A stretch of DNA of 64,000 nucleotides from Gaiellasilicea sp035575835 (lineage in GTDB: Bacteria; Actinomycetota; Thermoleophilia; Gaiellales; Gaiellaceae). The DNA is taken from contig DATLXM010000034.1 of assembly GCA_035575835.1 (NCBI GenBank), positions 9,311-73,310 on the forward strand, read 5' to 3'. The notes under the pieces are model-generated. The model searched no databases. It was not told the DNA's origin and saw only the letters and a list, made by a program, of their open reading frames with translations. This document shows positions 50,834-62,647 of the stretch, piece by piece (the first letter of the stretch is position 1; each line of letters begins with the position of its first letter). A program made the position numbers and the translations under genes.

Positions 50834-51406
50834 CTAAAAGTCCCTTCCAGGCTCGCTGCCCGCGAACGGCAGGCCGAGGCTCTTGAGAAGCGTCAGCGCC
50901 TGCTCGTCCGTCGTGGCCGAGGTCGTGATGGTGACGTCGAAGCCCCGGACGGACTGGACGCTGTCGTAATCGATCTCCGGAAAGATGATCTGCTCGCGCA
51001 CACCCAGCGAGAAGTTGCCGCGGCCGTCGAACGACTTGGGGTTGAGGCCCCGGAAGTCGCGGATCCGCGGCAGCGCAACGGAGACGAGCCGGTCGAGGAA
51101 CTCGTACATCCGCTCGCCACGGAGCGTGACCTTCGCACCGACGGCCATGCCCTCGCGGAGCTTGAAGCTCGCGATCGACTTCGTCGCCTTGCGCACCTGG
51201 GCGCGCTGGGCGGCGATCGTGGTCAGCTCTTCGATCGCGGCGTCGAGCGCCTTCGCGTCGGTCTTCGCGTCGCCGACGCCCATGTTCAGCGTGATCTTCG
51301 TGATCCGCGGAACCTGCATGATCGACTTCAGGCCGAGCTCCTCCTGCAGCTGCGGGCGCAGCTCCAGGTACTGATCCTTGAGACGGGACGTGTAGGTCGT
51401 CGCCAT
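50834..51406 (-). CDS. rplE: 50S ribosomal protein L5
   Basis: A 190-residue L5, which binds 5S rRNA and contacts the small subunit. IMQVPRITKITLNMGVGDAK near 32, LREGMAVGAKVTLRGERMYE near 85 and GRGNFSLGVREQIIFPEIDY near 130 match L5. It overlaps rplX by one base. Confidence 0.98.
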   Translation of the reverse strand: MATTYTSRLKDQYLELRPQLQEELGLKSIMQVPRITKITLNMGVGDAKTDAKALDAAIEELTTIAAQRAQVRKATKSIASFKLREGMAVGAKVTLRGERMYEFLDRLVSVALPRIRDFRGLNPKSFDGRGNFSLGVREQIIFPEIDYDSVQSVRGFDVTITTSATTDEQALTLLKSLGLPFAGSEPGRDF

Positions 51407-51777
51407 CAGCGATCAATCTCCTGGCCGCAGCCGTCGCGCTTGCAGACCCGGACGCGGACGAGCTCGCCCTTGATCTGCTTCTCCTTGATCCCGACGCGCG
51501 AGGGCAGCTTGCAGATCGGGCAGACGAGCATCACATTCGAGACGTCGACGGGAGCAGCCTTCTCGATCCGGCCGCCCGGCGCCATCTGGACGCCGCCCAT
51601 CCGGCTCGAGTCCCGGAGCGGCTTGGGCCGCGTGTGCCGGGTCATCACGTTCAGGTTCTCCACGATCACGCGCCGGTCGCCGGGACGTGCCTCGAGGATG
51701 CGACCCTGCTTGCCGCGGTCCTTGCCGGAGAGGATCTGCACGAGATCCCCCTTCTTGATCTTCATTTTCAGAGCCAT
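51406..51777 (-). CDS. rplX: 50S ribosomal protein L24 with zinc-ribbon end
   Basis: A 123-residue L24: KIKKGDLVQILSGKDRGKQG (KOW motif), RPGDRRVIVENLNVMTRHTR, GGVQMAPGGRIEKAAPVDVS. The C terminus has CPIC and VCKRDGCGQ, four Cys that could form a zinc ribbon. ATG 51777 was chosen; ATG 51765 is possible. Confidence 0.97.
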   Translation of the reverse strand: MALKMKIKKGDLVQILSGKDRGKQGRILEARPGDRRVIVENLNVMTRHTRPKPLRDSSRMGGVQMAPGGRIEKAAPVDVSNVMLVCPICKLPSRVGIKEKQIKGELVRVRVCKRDGCGQEIDR

Positions 51778-51782
51778 ATTTT

Positions 51783-52151
51783 CTAAAGCACCTCTGGAGC
51801 CAGGCTGACGATCTTCATGAAATTCTTCTCGCGCAACTCGCGGGCGACGGGCCCGAAGATGCGAGTGCCGCGCGGGTTTCGAGCGGCGTCGATGATCACG
51901 GCTGCGTTCTCGTCGAACGCGATCTGCGTGCCGTCGTCGCGACCGAAGGGCTTCTTCGTCCGGACGACGACCGCTTTCACGACCTCGCCCTTCTTGACCG
52001 TGCCCTGCGGCGTCGCCGACTTGACGGTACCTACGATGATGTCGCCGACCCGCGCATACCGCCGCTTGGATCCGCCCATCACGCGGATACAGAGTATCTC
52101 GCGGGCGCCGGTGTTGTCGGCGACGCGGAGCCGTGATTCCTGCTGGATCAC
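51783..52151 (-). CDS. rplN: 50S ribosomal protein L14
   Basis: A 122-residue L14: MIQQESRLRVADNTGAREIL, GDIIVGTVKSATPQGTVKKG, and GTRIFGPVARELREKNFMKI. It sits at the subunit interface and overlaps rpsQ by 4 bp. Confidence 0.98.
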   Translation of the reverse strand: MIQQESRLRVADNTGAREILCIRVMGGSKRRYARVGDIIVGTVKSATPQGTVKKGEVVKAVVVRTKKPFGRDDGTQIAFDENAAVIIDAARNPRGTRIFGPVARELREKNFMKIVSLAPEVL

Positions 52152-53095
52152 TTCGCCACCTCGACGATCTCGGCGAGGCGCCAGTTCTTCGACTTCGAGA
52201 GCGGACGCGTCTCGACGATCCGGACGACGTCACCGACCTTCGCCTGATTCGTCTCGTCGTGGACGTGGAACTTCTTCGACTGCCGGATCACCTTCTTGTA
52301 GCGCCGGTGCGTCTTGATCGTGTCGATCTTGACCACGATCGTCTTCTCCATCGCATCGGAGACGACGACGCCCTGGCGCTCCTGACGCCGGCCCAGCTCG
52401 TTCTCGGGCTTCGGGAGCCGGGTGATCGGCTTGCGCTCGGTCGCCTTCGTCCGCTGCGGACGCGTCTTCTGCGGGCGCAGCGAGCGGGGCAGGCGCTTCT
52501 TCTTCAGCTTGGGGCCGGACCGCGGGGCGGGCGCGGCGGCCTCGGCCGGAGACTGGGCGGCGGGCTCTTCGGCGACGGGCTCGTCGACGGCAGCTTCGGG
52601 CTCAGCCGCAGCTTCAGGCTCAGCCGCAGCTTCGGGCTCGACGGCCTGGGCGGGCTCGGCCTCGGCAACGGCGGCGGGCTCCTCGACGGCCTCGTCGGGC
52701 TCTCCAGCCTCCGCGGCGCCACCCACGGCCTGCGGGGTCGCCTCCTCGTCGGCGGGAACCTCGGCAACGGGCGCGTCGACCGTCTCGTCCGCGGGGGCCT
52801 CGTCGGCCTCGGCGGTGATCTCCGTCTCGCCGGCGGCGGGGGGTGCCTCCTCGGGCACGGCGACCATCGCCTCGTCGGCGGCCGGAACGTCCTCGGCGCC
52901 GACGGCCTCGACGGCCGCCTCCTCGACGGCGTCAGGCTCGGTCGCGGCGACAGCGGTTCCTGCGGCCTCGGGGGCATCCGCCGTGTCGGTCGACGCCGCC
53001 GGCGCGCCCTCGTCCACGGACGGGGCCGCGGCCTCGGTCGTCTCCTCGACAGGTGTCGCGTCGGCCTTCTTCTTCGGGGTCTTCTTCTCAGCCAT
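52148..53095 (-). CDS. rpsQ: 30S ribosomal protein S17 with a very long N-terminal extension
   Basis: The last 85 residues are a normal S17 (RQERQGVVVSDAMEKTIVVK, then HVHDETNQAKVGDVVRIVET). Before them lie about 190 acidic residues rich in Ala, Glu, Pro and Asp, including tandem EPEAAA repeats, and then about 40 basic residues (KLKKKRLPRSLRPQKTRPQR). The frame is open and continuous from ATG 53095, 2 bp after the rpmC stop, and no better internal start with a ribosome site was seen. S17 is normally 80-110 residues. The extension is probably disordered. Confidence 0.92.
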   Translation of the reverse strand: MAEKKTPKKKADATPVEETTEAAAPSVDEGAPAASTDTADAPEAAGTAVAATEPDAVEEAAVEAVGAEDVPAADEAMVAVPEEAPPAAGETEITAEADEAPADETVDAPVAEVPADEEATPQAVGGAAEAGEPDEAVEEPAAVAEAEPAQAVEPEAAAEPEAAAEPEAAVDEPVAEEPAAQSPAEAAAPAPRSGPKLKKKRLPRSLRPQKTRPQRTKATERKPITRLPKPENELGRRQERQGVVVSDAMEKTIVVKIDTIKTHRRYKKVIRQSKKFHVHDETNQAKVGDVVRIVETRPLSKSKNWRLAEIVEVAK

Positions 53096-53097
53096 CT

Positions 53098-53316
53098 CTA
53101 CGCAGTCCTCGTTCCTTGGACGTGTTGCTTGCTCTCGCGCTCGTGGCGCACGGTCAGGATTCGGGCGATCTCGCGCTTGGCAGTGCGCAGCCGCGCGCTG
53201 TTCTCGAGCGCGCCGGTCGCGGACTGGAACCGGAGGTTGAAGAGCTCCTGACGGGTCTCCGCCATCTTCCGGTCGAGCTCCTCGTCGGTCAGGTCGCGCA
53301 ATGCTCTAGCTCTCAA
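53098..53316 (-). CDS. rpmC: 50S ribosomal protein L29
   Basis: A 72-residue L29: LRDLTDEELDRKMAETRQEL, FNLRFQSATGALENSARLRT, then AKREIARILTVRHERE. It lies at the exit tunnel and overlaps rplP by 11 bp. Confidence 0.97.
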   Translation of the reverse strand: MRARALRDLTDEELDRKMAETRQELFNLRFQSATGALENSARLRTAKREIARILTVRHERESKQHVQGTRTA

Positions 53317-53731
53317 AGAGATCAGCCTCTCTCCGGACGAACTTGGTCTTCACGGGCAGCTTCTGGCCGGCGAGTCGGAGCGCCTCCTTGGCGAGCGGCT
53401 CGGGGACGCCGGCGAGCTCGAACATGACCCGGCCGGGCTTGACGACGGCGACCCAGCCCTCGGGGGAGCCCTTACCGGAGCCCATCCGGGTCTCGGCGGG
53501 CTTCTTGGTCACGGACTTGTCCGGGAAAACGTTGATCCAGACCTTGCCGCCGCGCTTGATCTTGCGCGTCATCGCGATCCGGGCCGCCTCGATCTGCCGG
53601 TTGGTGAGCCAACCCGCCTCGAGCGCCTTGATCCCGTAGTCCCCGAACTGGACTTCGGTCTGACCCCGCGAGACGCCGCGACGGCGGCCCCGGTGGACCT
53701 TGCGGTACTTGACCTTCTTCGGAAGCAGCAT
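53306..53731 (-). CDS. rplP: 50S ribosomal protein L16
   Basis: A 141-residue L16: MLLPKKVKYRKVHRGRRRGV, TNRQIEAARIAMTRKIKRGG, KPAETRMGSGKGSPEGWVAV. The end is the normal KLPVKTKFVRRE plus a short tail. One-base overlap with rpsC. Confidence 0.98.
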   Translation of the reverse strand: MLLPKKVKYRKVHRGRRRGVSRGQTEVQFGDYGIKALEAGWLTNRQIEAARIAMTRKIKRGGKVWINVFPDKSVTKKPAETRMGSGKGSPEGWVAVVKPGRVMFELAGVPEPLAKEALRLAGQKLPVKTKFVRREADLFES

Positions 53732-54906
53732 TAGGTCGTCTCACCACCCTGCTTCTCGGAACCCTGCTTCTCGGAACCACCGTCGTCCAGCTTCGTCTTG
53801 TCCTCGGTCTGCACCTTGGGAGTCGTCGTGTCGGGCGCGTCCGCGGCCGGCGCCGGGGTCGTCGCGACCTCCGGGACGCCAGTCGCCGGTGTGATGGCGG
53901 GCTGCTCGCGACCCTCGGCGCTGACGGCGTTCTCGTCCGTCCGCGGGCTCTCCACGTTCTGGCTGGGACGCTCGGTTCGATTCTGCGGGCGCGGACGGCT
54001 CGTACCGGCCGGACGGCCGCCGGAGCGGGGCCGGTCGCCGCCTCCCCCACCGGGTGCGCCGCCGGGACGGCCACCGGGACCGCCGGGGCCACCGGGACGA
54101 CCGCCGCCGGGACGGCGCGGCTTCTTGACGAGGCCGAGGCCCTCGCGATCCTGGCCGCGGGCGCGGGCGCTCTCGCGCGACGCGCCGAGGCCCTCCGCCG
54201 CACCGCCGCGGCGCCTGCGCGCCTGATCCTGGTCGCCGAGGCGCGTGTCCTTGCCGGTGGTGACGCCCTCGAAGCCCTCCGGCATGATCTCGCCCTTGTT
54301 GATCCAGACCTTGACGCCGATCCGACCGGCGGTCGTCTTCGCCTCGGCGAAGCCGTAATCGATGTCCGCGCGGATCGTGTGCAGCGGAATCCGGCCTTCG
54401 GTGTAGCGCTCTGAGCGGCTCATCTCGCCGCCGCCCAGGCGACCCCCGCACTGGATCTTGATCCCCTGGGCGCCGGAGCGCATCGAGGAGGCGAGCGCAC
54501 GCTTCATCGCGCGCCGGAAGCTGACCCTGTTCTGGAGCTGCTCCGCGATCGACTGGGCGACGAGCTTCGCATCGAGCTCGGGCCGCTTGATCTCGTTGAT
54601 GTTGATGTGCACGTTCTTGTTCGTGATCGCGTGCAGCTCCTTGCGAAGCGCGTCGACCTCGACCCCGGACTTGCCGATCACGATCCCGGGACGGGCAGTG
54701 AAGATGTCGACCGTGATCCGCTGCTTGTCCTTGCGGATCAAGATGTCGGACAGGCCGGCGTGGCCGAGCTTGCCGTTGATGTGCTCGCGGATCCGGACAT
54801 CCTCGAGGATGTAGGTCGCGAACTCCTTCTTGCCCACGTACCAGTTCGACTTCCAGTCGTGGATGACACCGACCCTCAGGCCGCCGGGATGGACTTTCTG
54901 GCCCAT
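53731..54906 (-). CDS. rpsC: 30S ribosomal protein S3 with long disordered tail
   Basis: The S3 core (about 225 residues) has MGQKVHPGGLRVGVIHDWKS, the KH-domain segment GIVIGKSGVEVDALRKELHA and GAQGIKIQCGGRLGGGEMSR. About 165 further residues are Gly/Arg/Pro-rich (RRPGGGRPGGPGGPGG), then Thr/Pro/Glu-rich with a SEKQGSEKQG duplication at the end. Total 391 residues; ordinary S3 is about 210-280. Confidence 0.95.
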   Translation of the reverse strand: MGQKVHPGGLRVGVIHDWKSNWYVGKKEFATYILEDVRIREHINGKLGHAGLSDILIRKDKQRITVDIFTARPGIVIGKSGVEVDALRKELHAITNKNVHININEIKRPELDAKLVAQSIAEQLQNRVSFRRAMKRALASSMRSGAQGIKIQCGGRLGGGEMSRSERYTEGRIPLHTIRADIDYGFAEAKTTAGRIGVKVWINKGEIMPEGFEGVTTGKDTRLGDQDQARRRRGGAAEGLGASRESARARGQDREGLGLVKKPRRPGGGRPGGPGGPGGRPGGAPGGGGGDRPRSGGRPAGTSRPRPQNRTERPSQNVESPRTDENAVSAEGREQPAITPATGVPEVATTPAPAADAPDTTTPKVQTEDKTKLDDGGSEKQGSEKQGGETT

Positions 54907-55412
54907 TAAGCGACCGCCTCCTTCTTCTTCGTCCGCGACTTCGCGGCACGCTTCGGTTTCTCTGCGGCCCGCTCTTCAGTGGTACTGCCGGGCGCCGGGG
55001 CATCGTTCTTCGCAGGCGTGGCCTGGCGGCGCTTCGGCCGCTGGTCTGCCTTCGGATCCTCGCCGAGCAAGATCGTGATGTGACAGGTGCGCTTGAGGAT
55101 CTGGCTTGCCCGGCCCCGCGCGCGCGGCCGGAACCGCTTCAGCGTCGGGCCCTCGTTTGCGAACGCCGCGGCGATCACGAGCTCGTCGCCGATCAGGCCA
55201 TGGTTGGCCTCGGCGTTCGAGACGGCCGAGTGGAGCACCTTCTCGATGTCGGTGGCGACGTGGCGCTGCGTGAAGCGCAGGATCGTGCGCGCCTCGGGAA
55301 CCGTGCGGCCGCGAACGTTCGCGAGCACGATCCGCGCCTTCCGGGCGGAGCTCCGGACCCAGCGGGCCTCGGCCTTGACCGTGACGGTCTGCAACTGCTG
55401 CTTAACGGCCAC
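54906..55412 (-). CDS. rplV: 50S ribosomal protein L22 with basic C-terminal extension
   Basis: The L22 core (about 115 residues: ARWVRSSARKARIVLANVRG, RHVATDIEKVLHSAVSNAEA, PTLKRFRPRARGRASQILKR) is followed by about 50 extra residues with a basic end (RAAEKPKRAAKSRTKKKE). The GTG start is fused to the rpsS stop as TAGTG. Confidence 0.96.
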   Translation of the reverse strand: MAVKQQLQTVTVKAEARWVRSSARKARIVLANVRGRTVPEARTILRFTQRHVATDIEKVLHSAVSNAEANHGLIGDELVIAAAFANEGPTLKRFRPRARGRASQILKRTCHITILLGEDPKADQRPKRRQATPAKNDAPAPGSTTEERAAEKPKRAAKSRTKKKEAVA

Positions 55413-55693
55413 TAGCGCTTCACCTTCACCTGACGGTCGCCGGCATGGCCGCGGAACGTCCGGGTCGGCGCGAACTCGCCGAGCTTGTGCCCGACCATCG
55501 CCTCGCTGACGAAGACCGGGACGTGCTTGCGGCCGTCGTGGACCGCGATCGTGTGCCCGACCATGTCGGGGAAGATCGTGGACGTGCGCGACCAGGTGCG
55601 GATCATCCGCTTCTCGTTCGTGGCGTTCATCGACTCGATCCGGCTCAGGAGCCGGGCCTCGATGAAGGGCCCCTTCTTGGACGATCTCGACAT
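55412..55693 (-). CDS. rpsS: 30S ribosomal protein S19
   Basis: A 93-residue S19 of the small-subunit head: MSRSSKKGPFIEARLLSRIE, TWSRTSTIFPDMVGHTIAVH, and VGHKLGEFAPTRTFRGHAGD. Directly after rplB. Confidence 0.98.
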   Translation of the reverse strand: MSRSSKKGPFIEARLLSRIESMNATNEKRMIRTWSRTSTIFPDMVGHTIAVHDGRKHVPVFVSEAMVGHKLGEFAPTRTFRGHAGDRQVKVKR

Positions 55694-56536
55694 TTAGCGC
55701 TTGTCCTTCCCGCGGCGACGGCCGCGCACGATCAGCTTGTTGGATTCCTTGTGCTTGGCGCGGGTGCGCTTGCCGAGGGTCGGCACGCCCCACGGGGTGA
55801 CCGGATGACGGCCGCCCTTCGACTTGCCCTCACCACCTCCGTGCGGATGGTCGACCGGGTTCATGGCGGAGCCACGGACCCCGGGGCGCTTGCCGAGCCA
55901 GCGGTTGCGGCCGGCCTTGCCGATCGACTGGTTCTCGTGGTCGGTGTTTCCGACCTGACCGACGGTGGCGCGGCAGGTGAGCGGGACGCGGCGCATCTCG
56001 CCGGAAGGGACGCGGAGGACGGCATAGCCGGCGTCCTTGGCGACGAGCTGGACGCTCGAGCCGGCCGAGCGAGCCATCTTCGCGCCCTGCCCGGGCTTCA
56101 GCTCGACGTTGTGGACGAGCGTTCCCGTTGGGATGTTCTCGAGCGGAAGCGCGTTGCCGGGCTTGATGTCTGCGGTCGGGCCGGACTCGACCGTCGCGCC
56201 GACGGTGATCCGGGCCGGAGCGATGATGTAGCTCTTGGCGCCGTCGGCGTAATGGAGGAGCGCGATCCGGGCCGACCGGTTCGGGTCGTACTCGATCGCG
56301 GCGACCTTCGCGGGCACGCCGTCCTTCGTCCGCTTGAAGTCGATCACCCGGTAGCGGCGCTTGTGGCCGCCGCCCTGGTGGCGGGTCGTGATCCGGCCGT
56401 TGTTGTTCCGGCCACCCGTCCGCTTCAGCGGCTCGGTCAGGCTCTTCTCGGGCCGCGACTTCGTGACCTCCTCGAAGCTCGAGACGGACATGAAGCGCCG
56501 GCCGGGGGAAGTCGGCTTGTACTTCTTCAGCGCCAT
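55694..56536 (-). CDS. rplB: 50S ribosomal protein L2
   Basis: A 280-residue L2, needed for subunit association and peptidyl transfer. GGRNNNGRITTRHQGGGHKR near 41 and the C-terminal NPVDHPHGGGEGKSKGGRHP with the catalytic-centre His are present. One-base overlap with rplW. Confidence 0.98.
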   Translation of the reverse strand: MALKKYKPTSPGRRFMSVSSFEEVTKSRPEKSLTEPLKRTGGRNNNGRITTRHQGGGHKRRYRVIDFKRTKDGVPAKVAAIEYDPNRSARIALLHYADGAKSYIIAPARITVGATVESGPTADIKPGNALPLENIPTGTLVHNVELKPGQGAKMARSAGSSVQLVAKDAGYAVLRVPSGEMRRVPLTCRATVGQVGNTDHENQSIGKAGRNRWLGKRPGVRGSAMNPVDHPHGGGEGKSKGGRHPVTPWGVPTLGKRTRAKHKESNKLIVRGRRRGKDKR

Positions 56537-56832
56537 CAGACTTGTGCTCCTTCGAAGATCTCGATCGTGTGCCCCTCGCGCAGCTGGACGATCGCCTTCT
56601 TCCAGCCGGGGCGCGTGCCGACGGAGCGCCCGCGGCGCTTCGGCTTGGCCTGGACCTTGATGATGTTGACGCCCTCGACCTTGACCTCGAAGAGCTCCTC
56701 GACGGCCTGGCGGATCTGCGTCTTATGCGCGTCCTTGTGCACCTTGAACGTGTACTTGCGGTCGGTCTGGAGGCTGTAGCTCTTCTCCGATACGACCGGT
56801 GCGAGCAGGACTTCGTTCGGATGGAGGCTCAT
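56536..56832 (-). CDS. rplW: 50S ribosomal protein L23
   Basis: A 98-residue L23, the docking site of trigger factor and SRP at the tunnel exit. LAPVVSEKSYSLQTDRKYTF, HKTQIRQAVEELFEVKVEGV and KRRGRSVGTRPGWKKAIVQL are typical. ATG overlaps the rplD stop. Confidence 0.98.
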   Translation of the reverse strand: MSLHPNEVLLAPVVSEKSYSLQTDRKYTFKVHKDAHKTQIRQAVEELFEVKVEGVNIIKVQAKPKRRGRSVGTRPGWKKAIVQLREGHTIEIFEGAQV

Positions 56833-57452
56833 GCGCCCGCCCTTCCCTGGACGAGCGGGAGCGCAGCTTCCGTAATCAGGATCGAGCGTGCCCAGACGAT
56901 GCTCGCGACCTCGAGCTCGGAGGGGACCGTGATCAGCGTCTTCGGGAGGTTGCGGAACGACTTGATCAGCGTCTCCTCCTCCTCGGTGACGACGATGAGG
57001 AGCGGCGCATCCTTGCCCCAGCCCTCGACGAGCTCCTTCGCGCGCTTCGTGACCGGGGTGTCGAAGCCGGAGGAGTCGAGGACGCCCAGCGTGCCGTTCG
57101 CGGCGTGGCTCGAGAGCGCGCCCGAGAGGGCGGCGCGGCGGGCCTTCCGGTTGACCTTCTGGTTGAAGCTCGTGCCGACCGCGAAAGTGACGCCGCCGCC
57201 CGTGAAGTGCGGGGCGCGGATCGTGCCGGCGCGGGCGCGGCCCGTGCCCTTCTGGCGCCACGGCTTCGCACGGCCGCCGGAGACGAGCCCACGGCTCTTG
57301 ACCCCGCGCGTGCCCGACCGGCGCGCGTTCATCTCGGCGCGAACGGTCTCGTGGACGAGGTGCGGCTTGACGTCGGCGCCGAAGACGGCCTCCTCGAGGG
57401 AGACGTCCTTCTTGGCCGATCCTCCGAGGAGGGGTGCTTTGGGTGCAGCCAT
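56829..57452 (-). CDS. rplD: 50S ribosomal protein L4
   Basis: A 207-residue L4. ARRSGTRGVKSRGLVSGGRA and KPWRQKGTGRARAGTIRAPH form the tunnel loop; KVNRKARRAALSGALSSHA follows. The N terminus has the usual EAVFGADVKPHLVHETVRAE. Overlaps rplC by one base. Confidence 0.98.
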   Translation of the reverse strand: MAAPKAPLLGGSAKKDVSLEEAVFGADVKPHLVHETVRAEMNARRSGTRGVKSRGLVSGGRAKPWRQKGTGRARAGTIRAPHFTGGGVTFAVGTSFNQKVNRKARRAALSGALSSHAANGTLGVLDSSGFDTPVTKRAKELVEGWGKDAPLLIVVTEEEETLIKSFRNLPKTLITVPSELEVASIVWARSILITEAALPLVQGRAGA

Positions 57453-58069
57453 TACTTGGCCCCCCTGATCTCGACGATCCCGCTCTTCGGGCCCGGGATG
57501 GCGCCCTTGACGAGCAGGAGGTTGCGCTCGACGTCGACGTCGTGGACGACGAGCCCTAGCTGAGTGATCCGCTTGCCGCCCATCCGACCGGCCATCTTCT
57601 GGCCCTTGAAGACGCGGGACGGGGTCGCCGAGGCGCCGATCGAGCCCGGCTTGCGGACGTTGTGCGAACCGTGGGAAACCGGGCCGCGGGAGAAGTTGTG
57701 CCGCTTGATCGTGCCCTGGAAGCCCTTGCCGATCGAGATCCCGGCGACCTTGATCGCATCGCCGGGCTCGAAGGCCTCGACGGTGACGGTCTCGCCGACG
57801 ACGAGCTCGCTCTGGCCCCGCAACTCGACGAGATGCCGGTGCGCGGTCACGCCCGCCTTTGCGAGGTGGCCGATCTCGGGCCTCGTGATCTTCCGGTCGA
57901 CGACCGGCTCGTAGGCGATCTGCACCGCCTCGTAGCCGTCCGTCTCCATCGTCTTCACCTGGACGACCGGGCAGGGGCCGGCCTGGATCACGGTGACAGG
58001 GGTGACCTGCCCGCTCTCCGGGTCGAACACCTGGGTCATGCCCAGCTTGCGGCCGAGGATCCCCTTCAT
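57452..58069 (-). CDS. rplC: 50S ribosomal protein L3
   Basis: A 205-residue L3: MKGILGRKLGMTQVFDPESG, IGKGFQGTIKRHNFSRGPVS, SHNVRKPGSIGASATPSRVF and KGQKMAGRMGGKRITQLGLV are all present. One-base overlap with rpsJ. Confidence 0.98.
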   Translation of the reverse strand: MKGILGRKLGMTQVFDPESGQVTPVTVIQAGPCPVVQVKTMETDGYEAVQIAYEPVVDRKITRPEIGHLAKAGVTAHRHLVELRGQSELVVGETVTVEAFEPGDAIKVAGISIGKGFQGTIKRHNFSRGPVSHGSHNVRKPGSIGASATPSRVFKGQKMAGRMGGKRITQLGLVVHDVDVERNLLLVKGAIPGPKSGIVEIRGAK

Positions 58070-58377
58070 TACAGCTTGATCTCGATGTCGACACCTGCAG
58101 GGAGATCGAGGCGCATCAGCGAGTCGACCGTCTTCGGCGTCGGGCTGTGGATGTCGATCAACCGCTTGTGCGTGCGCACCTCGAAGTGCTCCCGCGAGTC
58201 CTTGTCCTTGAACGGACTTCGGATCACGCAGTAGACGTTCTTCTCGGTCGGCAGCGGCACGGGGCCGGTGATCGTCGCACCGGTGCGCTGGGCCGTCTCC
58301 ACGATCTGTGAGGCGGAGCGGTCCAGCTGCTGGTGGTCATAGCCCTTGAGCCTGATCCGGATCTTCTGTTGCGCCAC
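58069..58377 (-). CDS. rpsJ: 30S ribosomal protein S10
   Basis: A 102-residue S10: KIRIRLKGYDHQQLDRSASQ, GPVPLPTEKNVYCVIRSPFK, HFEVRTHKRLIDIHSPTPKT. S10 also joins antitermination complexes with NusB. It opens the S10 block 25 bp after tuf. Confidence 0.98.
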   Translation of the reverse strand: MAQQKIRIRLKGYDHQQLDRSASQIVETAQRTGATITGPVPLPTEKNVYCVIRSPFKDKDSREHFEVRTHKRLIDIHSPTPKTVDSLMRLDLPAGVDIEIKL

Positions 58378-58402
58378 GAGTCTCCCTCGGTCCCTTCGCT
58401 AC

Positions 58403-59593
<1,191 letters not shown>

Positions 59594-59611
59594 GCTTGTC
59601 TGTCTCCTTTT

Positions 59612-61705
<2,094 letters not shown>

Positions 61706-61712
61706 GTCCCCG

Positions 61713-62183
61713 TTACCAGCGGTAGTGGGCGAAGGCCTTGTTGGCCTGTGCCATCCGGTAGATGTCGTCCTTCTTCTTGAACGCGCCGCCCTGCTGGTTG
61801 ATCGCGTCCAGGAGCTCGCCCGCGATCTTCTGCTCCATCCCCTTCTCGCGGCGATCGCGAGAGAACTGGACGAGCCAGCGGATCGCGAGCGTCCGGGCAC
61901 GTCTCTGCGGCACCTCGATCGGCACCTGGTAGTTGGCGCCACCGACGCGGCGCGAGCGAACCTCGAGCACCGGGGTGACGGTCTTGACCGCGGCCTCGAG
62001 CGCCTCGACGGCGTTCTTGCCCGACTTCTCGGAGACGATCGCGAGCGCGTCGTAGACGAGCCGCTCCGCGGTCGACTTCTTGCCGTCCAGCATCACCGCG
62101 TTGATGAACTGGGTCACGAGCGTGGAGCTGTGAACCGGATCCGCGACGAGGACGCGGGGCGTGATGTCTGCGCGACGGGGCAT
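61713..62183 (-). CDS. rpsG: 30S ribosomal protein S7
   Basis: A 156-residue S7, the main organiser of the small-subunit head. MPRRADITPRVLVADPVHSS, TQFINAVMLDGKKSTAERLV, VRSRRVGGANYQVPIEVPQR and AIRWLVQFSRDRREKGMEQK are typical. One-base overlap with rpsL. Confidence 0.98.
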   Translation of the reverse strand: MPRRADITPRVLVADPVHSSTLVTQFINAVMLDGKKSTAERLVYDALAIVSEKSGKNAVEALEAAVKTVTPVLEVRSRRVGGANYQVPIEVPQRRARTLAIRWLVQFSRDRREKGMEQKIAGELLDAINQQGGAFKKKDDIYRMAQANKAFAHYRW

Positions 62184-62551
62184 CAGGTCTTCTTTGCCCC
62201 GTACTTCGAGCGGCCCTGCTTGCGATCGGACACGGCGGACGTGTCGAGCGCGGCCCGGATCACCTTGTAGCGGATACCCGGGAGATCCTTGACGCGGCCA
62301 CCGCGGATGAGCACGACGGAGTGCTCCTGCAGGTTGTGCCCCTCGCCCGGAATGTAGGTCGTGACCTCCATCCCGTTCGTGAGCCGCACGCGCGCGACCT
62401 TGCGCAGCGCTGAGTTCGGCTTCTTCGGGGTGGTCGTGTAGACACGCGTGCAGACGCCGCGCTTCTGCGGAGCTCCGCGGAGCGCAGGGGTCTTCGTCTT
62501 CCCCTTGGGGGAAGTCCGGCCCTTCCGGACGAGCTGATTGGTAGTCGGCAA
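62183..62551 (-). CDS. rpsL: 30S ribosomal protein S12
   Basis: A 122-residue S12 of the decoding centre. The TTG at 62551 with GAGAGGA just upstream gives the universal N terminus (PTTNQLVRKGR); longer in-frame extension upstream is not S12-like. TTPKKPNSALRKVARVRL and GGRVKDLPGIRY keep both Lys whose mutation gives streptomycin resistance, so the site is wild type. First gene of the cluster. Confidence 0.98.
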   Translation of the reverse strand: MPTTNQLVRKGRTSPKGKTKTPALRGAPQKRGVCTRVYTTTPKKPNSALRKVARVRLTNGMEVTTYIPGEGHNLQEHSVVLIRGGRVKDLPGIRYKVIRAALDTSAVSDRKQGRSKYGAKKT

Positions 62552-62647
62552 ACGAGTCCTCTCAGAAAGCTTCTGCTCACACAGCGGTTCTGCACACACA
62601 GCAACGGTCGGCAGGGCTACGCAACACCCTGACCAACCGGACAGCGG

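Noticed and set aside
52500..53060. CAGCTTCGGGCTCAGC-type tandem repeats as a minisatellite or CRISPR-like array
   Set aside because: They are in-frame codons of the Ala/Glu/Pro-rich S17 extension; there are no regular spacers.
62552..62599. N-terminal extension of S12 from ATG 62599
   Set aside because: The extra 16 residues do not resemble S12, and TTG 62551 has a strong ribosome site and gives the universal N terminus.
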